Positions 1 through 6,830 of a stretch of 14,017 nt of DNA are shown piece by piece (position 1 is the stretch's first letter; the number at the start of each line of letters is the position of its first letter). The stretch comes from an uncultured Clostridia bacterium (GTDB lineage Bacteria > Bacillota > Clostridia > Oscillospirales > Acutalibacteraceae). The stretch is from the NCBI GenBank assembly GCA_937884975.1, contig CAKZZS010000008.1:1-14017 (forward strand), given 5' to 3'. Both the position numbers and the translations under genes were made by a program. The notes under the pieces were generated by a model, which saw only the letters and a list, made by a program, of their open reading frames with translations, made no database searches and was not told the origin of the DNA.

Positions 1-197
1 TTGACAAGCTCAAGATAATCGTACATATCGGTTGTACAGAGTAGGCGAAAGTATTTTGGATAATTAAACTCTTTGAGGTAATAAGCGTGCCTGCGTCCCC
101 ATTGACCGATGGGCTTGGTTGGGAGCTTTCCTTCCTCAAAATCGGGGTAGTTAATCCCGTCAATTTCTGTGTATGTAAGATTGTTTCTGACTAACAT
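1..197 (-). CDS. tnpV: TnpV-family transposon-encoded protein (partial, 3' end off window)
   Basis: The minus strand from the ATG at 197-195 is open to the window edge (65 codons). It begins MLVRNNLTYTEIDGINYPDF and continues with PIGQWGRRHAYYLKEF. The pattern 'Y-x-[DE]-x-x-G-x-x-YPD ... PIGxxGRxxxxYLKE' is the hallmark of the small TnpV protein found in Tn4451-like and related clostridial mobile elements; full-length members are about 110-130 residues. Its biochemical role is not established in the family; it is an accessory protein encoded near large serine recombinases or conjugation genes. A strong AAAGGAG ribosome binding site lies about six bases upstream of the start. The C-terminus lies beyond base 1. 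The gene is read as the outermost gene of a mobile element whose end is at about 472. Identification rests on recognition of the N-terminal pattern. Confidence 0.82.
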   Translation of the reverse strand, partial: MLVRNNLTYTEIDGINYPDFEEGKLPTKPIGQWGRRHAYYLKEFNYPKYFRLLCTTDMYDYLELV

Positions 198-217
198 TTA
201 GATCTCCTTTCGGTGGC

Positions 218-239
218 ACAATATGTAGATTTATATTGT
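218..239. repeat. Inverted repeat just upstream of tnpV
   Basis: ACAATAT (218-224) and ATATTGT (233-239) form a perfect 7-bp dyad with an 8-base loop, 11 bases before the tnpV ribosome binding site on the minus strand. It lies in the untranslated leader of tnpV. A second purine-rich stretch (AGAAAGGAGGAAAA on the minus strand, about 242-255) sits immediately upstream of the dyad, as if there were a second ribosome binding site. A regulatory or protein-binding role is possible but unproven. Confidence 0.4.
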
Positions 240-353
240 CGGTTTTCCTCCTTTCTTGCAGTATTTCGTAGATTAGTTTTGCACCACCTTAGGCAATAGA
301 CTGCCAGCCGTGTGAAGTTAGAATGGTGAAGTTTTGGTGCTATTGTGCATTTC

Positions 354-388
354 TTTGCCGCAGGCATACTCTCGTATGGCAAGGCAAA
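354..388. repeat. Interrupted stem-loop in the element terminus
   Basis: Outer arms TTTGCC (354-359) and GGCAAA (383-388) flank inner arms CATAC (365-369) and GTATG (374-378) around a TCTC loop. The inner stem is perfect. Between inner and outer stems are 5 and 4 unpaired bases. An alternative pairing of TTGCC with GGCAA at 378-382 is also possible. It lies in gene-free DNA about 85 bases from the element boundary. Structures like this can act as recombinase, origin-of-transfer or RNA signals, but nothing here says which. Confidence 0.4.
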
Positions 389-448
389 AAATGTGCGAGA
401 GCGCCGGAAATTCGGCATTATCTTTTGCTCGGCCGGCAGGCTGTTGCC

Positions 449-1099
449 TTATGGTCTAATTCTACCACTTACAGGTGCCATGGCGGCGCCCATATTATTT
501 GCATCCTTTATGCCCAAATCCTTGATTTTTCCGATTAAAACAGCGCTCACGCAGGGCGTATTCTTTGTATGAGTCGAAATGACGCTCGCGCCTGCCGCGG
601 TAGCCGTATGCTGGGCAGTGGGCGTTCTCTGACCGCCGTATTCGAGCGGCAGACGGAACTGCCTTTCAGCCGAGCAGAAATGCGACGAGGTGGAAGCAAC
701 GGTACAGCCTGCAGCGCCGCTGTCAACAAAAAGCGACGCGAGAGCAAGAGTGAGCGCCATTGTTGAACACGCGCCGTAAACGCCGACATAAGGGATGTTC
801 ATATTTCTTATTCCGAATGTGCTTCCCGTACACTGATTTAAAAGGTCGCCTGCAAAAATGAAATCTATATCGCTCTTGCTTTTGCCTGCCTTTGAAACAG
901 CGCGGTCAACCGCCTCCTTATGAAAAATGCTTTCCGCCTTTTCAAAGCTCTCCTGCCCTGCCTTATCGTCGTCATAAATGAAATCGAATTCTTCGGCTAA
1001 AGGTCCTTCGCCCTCGGTAATACCGCCGACGCCTGCAAAGCCGATTACGGACGGATTTGACTGAAGCTTCAATGTATATTTTCCTATTTTTACAGGCAT
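449..1099 (-). CDS. spoVAD: Stage V sporulation protein AD, C-terminally truncated
   Basis: SpoVAD is a soluble protein with a beta-ketoacyl-synthase-like fold on the outer face of the spore inner membrane. It binds dipicolinic acid and is needed for its uptake by the SpoVA channel. Family-like sequence runs from residue 1 to about 209, including IFAGDLLNQC (~81-90), the GVYGACSTMA block (~106-115) and the GGQRTPTAQ motif (~155-163). After NNMGAAMAP (residues ~201-209) it ends in seven unrelated codons and a stop, giving 216 residues against about 340 for intact SpoVAD. The missing C-terminal third contains half of the thiolase-like fold, so this product should not work. The ATG has an AAGGAG site six bases upstream that overlaps the spoVAC stop, with a 10-base gap between the genes. 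The usual next gene, spoVAE, is absent; mobile-element sequence follows instead. The truncation could also come from an assembly join. Confidence 0.9.
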   Translation of the reverse strand: MPVKIGKYTLKLQSNPSVIGFAGVGGITEGEGPLAEEFDFIYDDDKAGQESFEKAESIFHKEAVDRAVSKAGKSKSDIDFIFAGDLLNQCTGSTFGIRNMNIPYVGVYGACSTMALTLALASLFVDSGAAGCTVASTSSHFCSAERQFRLPLEYGGQRTPTAQHTATAAGASVISTHTKNTPCVSAVLIGKIKDLGIKDANNMGAAMAPVSGRIRP

Positions 1100-1109
1100 A
1101 TTTTACTCC

Positions 1110-1553
1110 TTAATACAACTTAAAAATAAACGCTATAACTCCGTAAACAAACGCCGCCGAGCAGCCGTAAGCAATAACGGGACCTGCAATTGTGAAAAGC
1201 TTTGAACCAGTACCGAGAATACGCCCCTCGGACTGAAATTCCATCGCAGGCGAAACCATTGCGTTTGCAAAGCCCGTTATGGGCACAATTGTTCCTGCTC
1301 CTGCGTGCTTTGCAATTTTCGGAAAAATTGCCAGTCCCGTAAGCAACGCCGTAAGCACAATTAAGGTCATTGAGGTAAGGGTTTTTGCGGTGTCTTTATC
1401 AATATCCAGAAGCGAATAAGCTTCCGTCAGAGCCTGACCGATACAGCAAACTGTTCCGCCGATTAAAAACGCCTTTATGCAGTCAACCGCCTTCGGTGAG
1501 GGCGGCGAAGCTTTTTTTGCCATTTTATCGTATTCATTTCCCGTTGTGGACAT
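1110..1553 (-). CDS. spoVAC: Stage V sporulation protein AC
   Basis: SpoVAC is a small inner-membrane protein that forms the mechanosensitive part of the SpoVA channel moving calcium dipicolinate into the forespore and out at germination. The protein has 147 residues, close to the family norm. A charged N-terminal tail (1-20) precedes hydrophobic segments at roughly 25-47, 60-78, 85-100 and 118-145. The family motif GAGTIVPITGFANAMVSPA (~85-103) and the later GTGSKLFTIAGPVIAYG (~114-130) are clear. The start at 1553 has a GGGAGTG site at good spacing. It is the first gene of the minus-strand transcript leading into spoVAD. It faces an ABC ATPase gene across a ~95-base divergent gap, in which I cannot find a convincing sigma-G promoter. 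SpoVAC itself is intact. Confidence 0.95.
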   Translation of the reverse strand: MSTTGNEYDKMAKKASPPSPKAVDCIKAFLIGGTVCCIGQALTEAYSLLDIDKDTAKTLTSMTLIVLTALLTGLAIFPKIAKHAGAGTIVPITGFANAMVSPAMEFQSEGRILGTGSKLFTIAGPVIAYGCSAAFVYGVIAFIFKLY

Positions 1554-1601
1554 TTAATCACTCCCTGTACTTATGGTTTTCTAAAATTCACAGATTATTC
1601 A

Positions 1602-1630
1602 TTGACTAAAAAGACGATTTGTTCTAAAAT
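1602..1630 (+). promoter_or_regulatory. Sigma-A promoter for the ABC ATPase gene
   Basis: TTGACT (1602-1607) and TAAAAT (1625-1630) are separated by exactly 17 bases. The expected transcription start at about 1636-1638 falls on the ribosome binding site (AAAGGTGAT, 1636-1644), so the leader would be nearly absent. This suggests vegetative expression of the ATPase gene, unlike the divergent spoVAC. Confidence 0.6.
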
Positions 1631-1648
1631 TAAAAAAAGGTGATTCTG

Positions 1649-2335
1649 ATGGCTCTTATTGAAATAAAAGATATGTATAAAATTTACAACCCCGGCGAAA
1701 ATGAGGTCAGGGCTATAGACGGCATTTCCCTTTCAATTGAAAGAGGTGAATTTGTCGCCATAGTCGGTCACTCGGGAAGCGGCAAAAGTACGCTTATGAA
1801 TATGCTCGGGCTTCTTGACGTGCCGACAAGCGGAACTTATATTCTTGACGGCGACGATGTTTCGGATTTAACGGACGATGAACAGTCGGAAATCAGGAAT
1901 AAGCAAATAGGTTTTATCTTTCAGGGCTTTAACCTCATTTCAAGCCTTACAGCGCAGGGAAATGTTGAGCTTCCGCTCATTTACAGGGGCGTAAAAAAGG
2001 ACGAACGCGCCGCGCTTGCAACTGAAGCGTTAAAACGCGTCGGTCTTGAAAAGAGGATGAACCATCTTCCGACCCAGATGTCGGGCGGTCAGCAGCAGAG
2101 AGTCGCCATAGCCAGAGCGGTTGCCGCAAGGCCTCCGATAATTCTTGCTGACGAACCGACAGGAAATCTTGACAGCCGTTCGGGCGAAGAGGTAATGAGA
2201 ATTCTTCACGAACTAAATGACGAGGGCAGAACCGTAATTCTTATCACTCACGACAATGAAATTGCGGACAATCCGCTGACAAAGAGAGTTATACGAATTC
2301 ATGACGGAAAAATAATTGAGGATATAAAAAAATAA
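1649..2335 (+). CDS. ABC transporter ATP-binding protein, MacB/LolD/FtsE-like
   Basis: A 228-residue cytoplasmic ATPase subunit that would power a membrane permease. It has every ABC motif in order: Walker A GHSGSGKS (40-47), Q-loop glutamine 92 in FIFQGFNL, signature MSGGQQQR (144-151), Walker B IILADEP with catalytic Glu169, D-loop GNLDS (172-176) and the switch histidine 201 in LITHD. The DEPTGNLDS stretch and overall pattern are typical of the MacB/LolD/YknY family, which pairs with FtsX-like permeases for export of peptides, antibiotics or lipoproteins. I chose ATG 1649; an in-frame GTG at 1640 would lie inside the ribosome binding site. No permease is adjacent: upstream is divergent spoVAC and downstream is a terminator and the convergent ger operon. 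Its partner must therefore be encoded elsewhere or be lost, and the substrate cannot be told. Confidence 0.93.
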   Translation: MALIEIKDMYKIYNPGENEVRAIDGISLSIERGEFVAIVGHSGSGKSTLMNMLGLLDVPTSGTYILDGDDVSDLTDDEQSEIRNKQIGFIFQGFNLISSLTAQGNVELPLIYRGVKKDERAALATEALKRVGLEKRMNHLPTQMSGGQQQRVAIARAVAARPPIILADEPTGNLDSRSGEEVMRILHELNDEGRTVILITHDNEIADNPLTKRVIRIHDGKIIEDIKK

Positions 2336-2340
2336 ACCGA

Positions 2341-2369
2341 ACCGTATGCAAAAAAAGCATACGGTTTTT
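2341..2369. terminator. Rho-independent terminator between ABC gene and ger operon
   Basis: ACCGTATGC (2341-2349) pairs perfectly with GCATACGGT (2357-2365) around a seven-A loop, followed by TTTTT on the plus strand. On the minus strand the same stem lies just after the gerC stop and is followed within a few bases by a T-rich stretch, so it probably serves both convergent transcripts. Confidence 0.85.
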
Positions 2370-3498
2370 AATTGCCCTGCTGACCCGTACGCCTGAGAGT
2401 TACCCTTGAAACGACGGTTATTTTTACGTTTTTCAAGGTGTTTTCCCAGTCTTTTTCGCAAAGCTTGTATACATTCTGTTTTTTATTTAGAAGTATTCTT
2501 CCAAGACGCATACAGTCAGTTCCCTGCAGACTCATTTTATATAAAAACCGTTCGGTCCTTTCGGAAAGCTCCTTTTCGAGCGCCTTTTGAAGAGAAGAAA
2601 GCCTGTTTTTTTCTTCCTCCCCGTTTTGCGAGTCGGGAATTTCGATACAGTCAAAGACAATTCGAAGCTTAACGTCAAAATTTATTACGCCGTTTTCATC
2701 AACAAACACATCGGTCCTTGATTTTGAAGAGTAAAAATCAAAGGAGGCATTGGAGAAAGCGCTGTTTTCGAGTGAGTACGAGCCGTCCTTTACGCTGTTT
2801 GTAAAAACGGAAAGATATTTTGTGTCCTCTGAAGAAATGCAGCAAAAAAGCCTGTCTCCCTTAAATACGGCGGTTTTTTCAATTATTACGTTATTTTCAC
2901 CGTTTTTGCCGGAAGGAACCGAAACAACGGGAAGATAAGCCGCGGTTGTTTTTTCACGAAACATTTTTATAAGCTCATAAATATGCACGCTTTGAGCCGC
3001 CGCGCTTTTCCCTGCTGTTTCAACGGCGTTTTCAATTTCAACCGCAGGCACGCTCTCCTTGTTTTCATTTGAAACAAGGGTTTCCCTCGCGGTTTTTGAG
3101 CAGACAGCCGTAAAAAGTCCCGAGTGACAGTTCGAATCCCTTGTAAAAAAATCGATAACCTCGTTGAGTCCTCTTTTCGCCTGTTCAAAGCCGATTAAAA
3201 CTATCCTTGTGTGGGTAAAAAGCGGTCTGCTTCCTGCGGTCAGAGTCAGCTTTGAAAGTGCGTCGGCAACCGTCTTTCCCGTAAGAAAATAGTTTTTTAC
3301 GAGCGTTTCGGGCACCTTTGCGCCGCCTATGCCCGAATAAGTGTCTGTATTCAGAGCCTGAACGGTTATTTCAAATCCGTCTTCAGTGCTGTCAATTCCC
3401 ACTCCCTGAACAATAAGTCTTTCGTTAATGTCAAACGACCGTTCGCAACCAGAAAAAAGGAACGAAATTAAAAGAAAAAACATAACTGTCCTTTTCAT
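2368..3498 (-). CDS. gerC: Ger(x)C family spore germination lipoprotein (C subunit)
   Basis: This is the lipoprotein subunit of a GerA-type nutrient germinant receptor in the spore inner membrane. The 376-residue protein starts with a short basic, hydrophobic signal peptide and a lipobox LFSGC, so the mature protein would begin at lipidated Cys18. The early GVGIDSTEDGFEITVQ region (~33-48) and the beta-rich N-terminal domain followed by a C-terminal domain with the FDVKLRIVFDCIE stretch are typical of Ger(x)C proteins. It is the last gene of the operon: its ATG overlaps the gerB stop by four bases (ATGA), implying translational coupling, and a strong terminator follows. Sequence conservation in this subunit is low, so the specific receptor type and germinant cannot be assigned. 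Confidence 0.88.
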   Translation of the reverse strand: MKRTVMFFLLISFLFSGCERSFDINERLIVQGVGIDSTEDGFEITVQALNTDTYSGIGGAKVPETLVKNYFLTGKTVADALSKLTLTAGSRPLFTHTRIVLIGFEQAKRGLNEVIDFFTRDSNCHSGLFTAVCSKTARETLVSNENKESVPAVEIENAVETAGKSAAAQSVHIYELIKMFREKTTAAYLPVVSVPSGKNGENNVIIEKTAVFKGDRLFCCISSEDTKYLSVFTNSVKDGSYSLENSAFSNASFDFYSSKSRTDVFVDENGVINFDVKLRIVFDCIEIPDSQNGEEEKNRLSSLQKALEKELSERTERFLYKMSLQGTDCMRLGRILLNKKQNVYKLCEKDWENTLKNVKITVVSRVTLRRTGQQGN

Positions 3499-4565
3499 AT
3501 TTCTCTTCTTCTCCCCCTTGTTATGAGCAAAATGCTTGGAACTATAAAAGCCGACAGAACAGTCAGCGTTCCCGTAATAAGAGAGGATGAAACCGCCCTG
3601 TGAACAGACAGATTTACCGAAAATAAAAGAGAAGCAATGGAAATGACGGCAAAGCAGATTAAAAGAGCAGTTTTTCTTTTCATTTTAAAGGAGTGAGAGA
3701 TTATTTCTCCCGAAATAAAAAGGAACAGCGAGCATTTTATGAGTATTGAAAAAATCCACACTGCCGTCGCAACCGCGTCAAGCCGCTCAAAAAAAGGAAA
3801 CGAGGCGATTACCGCAAGCGAGTAGAACGGGAAAAGCTGGGTTTTTGCAAACTCGCCCGAAACACCGTTAAGAAAAAGAAAAAGGAGCGAAAGGCTTACA
3901 AAAAAGCTTGAAAGACAAATGAAAAATCCCTTTTTTATTTTTCCGTTTGTCATTTTAAAAAGAAATAAAAACGCCGACGCTTCAACTGTTCTGCCTGCTG
4001 CCCAAAGCGCGCTTTTTAAAGAAGACGAAAACGACTCGTAAAAAGGCGGTTCAAGGTTATAAATGTCAAAATCCTTTGAAACAAAGAAAAGAATTACAGC
4101 CGTTCCCGTAAGAGTTATGACAAGCAAAAGCGCATTTCCCCTTGCTATTGCCTCTATTCCGAGAAAAGCGCAGTAAGCGCACAAAAGCACGGAAATAACA
4201 AGAAGAATATTCATATTCTTTTCGGGGAAAATCACGCTTGTCAGGAAAATAAAAAAACGTGAAACCGAAACCGACGCAAAAAAGAGAAAAACAAAGGAAT
4301 AAAAAAGAGCGAGCGAAGCCGAAAGCGACTTTGATTTTTCCTCAAGAACGCTTACGGGGTCTTCCGTTTTAAAGCGTCCGGCAAACAGTGCCGACGGAAC
4401 GCACAAAAAAATGATAAAAAAGCAGGCAAAAAGAATATTTATAAAAAAATTTCCGTCAAGATAACCGTCGCCAAGCGCAGGCGAAAACGTGACGGTGGTA
4501 AGCATTCTGCAAATAAATAAAAGAGAAAAAAGCTGACCTGCTCCGATTTTTGCTTTTTGTGCCAT
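3495..4565 (-). CDS. gerB: GerAB-like spore germination permease subunit (B subunit)
   Basis: This is the B subunit of the germinant receptor, an APC-superfamily integral membrane protein thought to bind the germinant. The chosen 356-residue form starts MAQKAKIGAGQLF, which matches the family's N-terminus. It has about ten hydrophobic segments (roughly 11-29, 40-62, 84-110, 118-136, 143-162, 185-204, 212-233, 245-258, 266-288, 299-317, 328-347). The FERLDA motif (259-264) is characteristic of GerAB. The alternative upstream start at 4637 would add 24 residues inside gerA and lacks a ribosome binding site. The ATG at 4565 has GGAG seven bases upstream, inside the gerA tail, leaving one base between the gerA stop and this start. 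The tight packing indicates equal-ratio expression with gerA and gerC. Confidence 0.9.
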   Translation of the reverse strand: MAQKAKIGAGQLFSLLFICRMLTTVTFSPALGDGYLDGNFFINILFACFFIIFLCVPSALFAGRFKTEDPVSVLEEKSKSLSASLALFYSFVFLFFASVSVSRFFIFLTSVIFPEKNMNILLVISVLLCAYCAFLGIEAIARGNALLLVITLTGTAVILFFVSKDFDIYNLEPPFYESFSSSLKSALWAAGRTVEASAFLFLFKMTNGKIKKGFFICLSSFFVSLSLLFLFLNGVSGEFAKTQLFPFYSLAVIASFPFFERLDAVATAVWIFSILIKCSLFLFISGEIISHSFKMKRKTALLICFAVISIASLLFSVNLSVHRAVSSSLITGTLTVLSAFIVPSILLITRGRRREI

Positions 4566-4566
4566 G

Positions 4567-6069
4567 CTATTTCTCCATTCTGTCAATTTTAAGAGTTCTT
4601 CCCGAAAGCGTTTTCCAGCCTTTTCTGAAAAACACATCGCGAAACGAGCCGATATTCGACGGCAGAAGCGAAGCGGAATAAGGGACGTTATACGGGTTGA
4701 GGGCGCAGATATTTATGACCGTCACTCCGAAAAGAAGCATTATTCCGAAAAAGCCTGCCGTTCCGCCGACAAGAATGAAAACAAGCCGTAAAACCGATAC
4801 GCTTTCGTAAAAGGGAGACACTACGAACGAGCCTATTGCCGTTAATGCGACGATTATTACCATCGGCGCGGCAATTATTCCTGCGGTTACCGCCGCTTCG
4901 CCTATTACCAGAGCGCCGACAATGCTCACGGCGTGGCCGACCGCTTTTGGCATACGCAGACCTGCTTCGCGCACAATTTCGTACATAAGATGTACCGTGA
5001 GCGCTTCAACCGTAATTGAAAACGGAGTTATATTTTCCTGAACGGCAATTTCGACAAGCAAAGCCTGGGAAAGCGCCTCCTGATGAAAAACGCAGACTGC
5101 AACATAAAGCCCGGGAAGCAATACGCTTATAAAAAAGCAAAGGAGCCGAAGCGCCCTTATAAAAAGCGAATAGTAAGGGCGGTACGAGTAATCGTCAAGC
5201 GTCTGAAAGCACTCGGTAAAAAGAAACGGAACAAAAAGCGCAAAGGGGCTTCCGTCGGCAATAATCCCTACCCTGCCCTCAATTAGCTTTGAAGAAAGCG
5301 TGTCTGGTCTTTCGGTTCTGCCAACAGAAGAAAAGAACGAAAGGTAATCGGTATCAAGAAACGGAGTGAGGTAATCCGCCGATAAAAGCGCGTCAATATT
5401 AACGCTCTGAAGTCTTTTTTTAATTCTTTTTACATATTCGCCCTTTACCCTGTCCTTAAGAAAACAAATGCAGACCCGCGTATTCGAGGAGGAACCGATT
5501 TTTATTTCCTCTATTTTAAGAAAAGGGGTTTTTAGTCTCCTGCGAAGAAGCGCCGTGTTATCCGTCAGGTTTTCAACAAAGCTTTCCATCGCTCCCTTTT
5601 CCTGAACCTCCGTGTACGGCTGGTCGACAGCGCGTTTTTCAAAGCCCTGCGCGGAAAAGCAAAACGCCGTTTTTACCGTATCCACAATTAAAATACAGAA
5701 GCCCGAAAAAAGAAGAGGGAAAACGTCGTAAAGATTTTCCTCGGTTTTAAAATCCGCTCCGGAATATGTTTCCTCTGTTAAAAGCCGGGACATATCCTTT
5801 CCCGAAAAAAGAGGCTTGTCGAGCTTAATAAGAGGTTTGAAAATAATTTCGTTTACCGTTTTCGAGTTACACAGTCCGTCGCAGAAAATGAGAGTCGCCC
5901 TTTTACCGAGAAGAGTGAAATTACGGTAAAGAACATCGCTGTCCCCCTCAAGCATACTTTCAAAAAACGAAAGATCGGTTGAAAGCTTTCCCGTTGCAGA
6001 AAAGCTTTTTTGGTTTGAAGCTTCAACCTGTTTTGTTAAGTAATTTTCGTTCGACTTAAAAAAATTCAC
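4567..6069 (-). CDS. gerA: GerAA-like spore germination protein (A subunit)
   Basis: This is the A subunit of a nutrient germinant receptor; GerA-type complexes sit in the spore inner membrane and release ions and dipicolinate when triggered. The 500-residue length is standard. Residues 1-295 are a soluble N-terminal region; from about 303 the hydrophobic core begins. It includes LLPGLYVAVCVFHQE (~317-331), ITVEALTVHLMYEIVREAGLRMP (352-374) and GHAVSIVGALVIGEAAVTAGI (378-398), all strongly conserved in GerAA/SpoVAF proteins. NPYNVPY (458-464) and a hydrophilic tail end it. The codon at 6069-6067 is GTG, with a GGTGG-type site about six bases upstream. A better AAGGTG site overlaps the start itself, so start choice is only fairly secure. 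It is the first gene of gerA-gerB-gerC and diverges from the DUF421 gene. SpoVAF is less likely because gerB and gerC follow. Confidence 0.93.
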   Translation of the reverse strand: MNFFKSNENYLTKQVEASNQKSFSATGKLSTDLSFFESMLEGDSDVLYRNFTLLGKRATLIFCDGLCNSKTVNEIIFKPLIKLDKPLFSGKDMSRLLTEETYSGADFKTEENLYDVFPLLFSGFCILIVDTVKTAFCFSAQGFEKRAVDQPYTEVQEKGAMESFVENLTDNTALLRRRLKTPFLKIEEIKIGSSSNTRVCICFLKDRVKGEYVKRIKKRLQSVNIDALLSADYLTPFLDTDYLSFFSSVGRTERPDTLSSKLIEGRVGIIADGSPFALFVPFLFTECFQTLDDYSYRPYYSLFIRALRLLCFFISVLLPGLYVAVCVFHQEALSQALLVEIAVQENITPFSITVEALTVHLMYEIVREAGLRMPKAVGHAVSIVGALVIGEAAVTAGIIAAPMVIIVALTAIGSFVVSPFYESVSVLRLVFILVGGTAGFFGIMLLFGVTVINICALNPYNVPYSASLLPSNIGSFRDVFFRKGWKTLSGRTLKIDRMEK

Positions 6070-6070
6070 C

Positions 6071-6128
6071 TTGCACCACCAACATTGTTTTAACCGCGTT
6101 TTTATGTATTATTCCGTGTCGGGTGCAA
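6071..6128. promoter_or_regulatory. Divergent gerA/DUF421 control region with a 7-bp dyad
   Basis: This 86-base gap must hold the promoters for both the ger operon (leftward) and the DUF421 pair (rightward). TTGCACC (6071-6077) and GGTGCAA (6122-6128) are perfect inverted copies placed almost symmetrically between the two starts. On the plus strand GTATT followed 17 bases later by AAAACTA resembles a forespore sigma-F/G promoter (GHATR / CATxxTA) only weakly. A shared operator is possible, but a 7-bp dyad in a gap of this size is not rare by chance. Confidence 0.25.
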
Positions 6129-6155
6129 AAACTATTTAAAACGGGAGGAACGAAA

Positions 6156-6830
6156 ATGGTCATAACCTTTATAAGAACGATTATTTTATACGTTGCGGTA
6201 ATTTTCACGATGAGAATTATGGGAAAGCGGCAGTTAAGCCAGCTTCAGCCGGTTGAATTTGTTATAGCGATGATGATTTCCCAGGTTGCGGTTTTTCCGC
6301 TTGAAAACAGAAATATTCCCATTATTACCTCGCTCGAGCCGCTGGCAATTCTTCTTTCCCTTGAGATTTTTTCTTCTGTTATAAATATGAAAAGCCTTAA
6401 GTACAGAACGCTTATTCAGGGGCATTCGGTTATAATAATCAGAAACGGCTGCATTGACCAGAAGATAATTAAAAAGCTGCGTCTTCCCGTGGACGATATT
6501 CTTGAAGCGCTTCGAAAAAAGGATATTTTTGACATTTCCTGTGTCGCCTACGCGCTGCTTGAAACGGACGGCACGGTTACTGCGCTTTTGAAAAACGAAT
6601 TCAGCCCCGTACAAAAAAAGGATTTAAACGTTTCTTCCGAAACGGATTCATTGCCGTGCGAGGTGATAAGCGACGGAAAAATAATCGACAGCGAGATGAA
6701 AGAATGCGGAATGAATAAGGAAAAGTTAATTTCTGCGCTTGAAAGCAGGCGGCTTAAGGTAAAGGACGTTTTACTAATGACTGCGGACAGCGAGGGAAAG
6801 CTTTTTATTGTAAAAAAGGAGAAAAAATAG
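6156..6830 (+). CDS. DUF421 (YetF-like) membrane protein
   Basis: A 224-residue membrane protein of the DUF421/YetF family. Three hydrophobic segments lie near residues 2-20, 30-46 and 54-75, with the family hallmark RIMGKRQLSQLQPVEFV between the first two. The cytoplasmic part (~80-224) holds the DUF421 fold, with VIIIRNGCID near 95 and a second beta-rich half ending in LFIVKKEKK. DUF421 proteins are common in spore formers; relatives sit in the spoVA-2mob operon, where they help strengthen the inner membrane and raise heat resistance. Molecular activity is unknown. I chose ATG 6156, which has GGGAGG seven bases upstream, over a GTG at 6123. It diverges from gerA and its stop directly abuts the next gene, so the two form an operon. 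A role in spore membrane properties is inferred from family and context. Confidence 0.88.
   Translation: MVITFIRTIILYVAVIFTMRIMGKRQLSQLQPVEFVIAMMISQVAVFPLENRNIPIITSLEPLAILLSLEIFSSVINMKSLKYRTLIQGHSVIIIRNGCIDQKIIKKLRLPVDDILEALRKKDIFDISCVAYALLETDGTVTALLKNEFSPVQKKDLNVSSETDSLPCEVISDGKIIDSEMKECGMNKEKLISALESRRLKVKDVLLMTADSEGKLFIVKKEKK

Larger units (their letters stand above)
1..472. mobile_element. End of a mobile element inserted in spoVAD (partial)
   Basis: The segment carries tnpV at its outer side and then about 275 bases (198-472) with no credible gene. Its inner edge is set by the point where the spoVAD reading frame loses homology: SpoVAD residues ...NNMGAAMAP end at 473, and the next seven codons to the stop at 449 do not belong to the family. 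The non-coding part holds two inverted-repeat structures (listed separately). No recombinase, terminal inverted repeat or target duplication can be seen, because the other end lies outside the window. A TnpV gene fits a Tn4451-like or conjugative element moved by a large serine recombinase, but that is inference. The exact boundary is uncertain by roughly ten bases. Confidence 0.6.

Noticed and set aside
191..418. A 75-codon minus-strand open frame upstream of tnpV
   Set aside because: It overlaps the tnpV start in another frame, has no ribosome binding site and low-complexity, Cys/Arg-rich content; the area looks like structured non-coding DNA.
1554..1640. A sigma-G promoter for spoVAC (GAATA and CATAAGT on the minus strand)
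   Set aside because: The elements are about 20 bases apart instead of 17-18 and the -10 is imperfect; not strong enough to annotate.
4566..4637. An N-terminal extension of gerB starting at 4637
   Set aside because: The extra 24 residues lie inside the gerA coding end without a ribosome binding site, while the ATG at 4565 has GGAG at good spacing and matches the family N-terminus.
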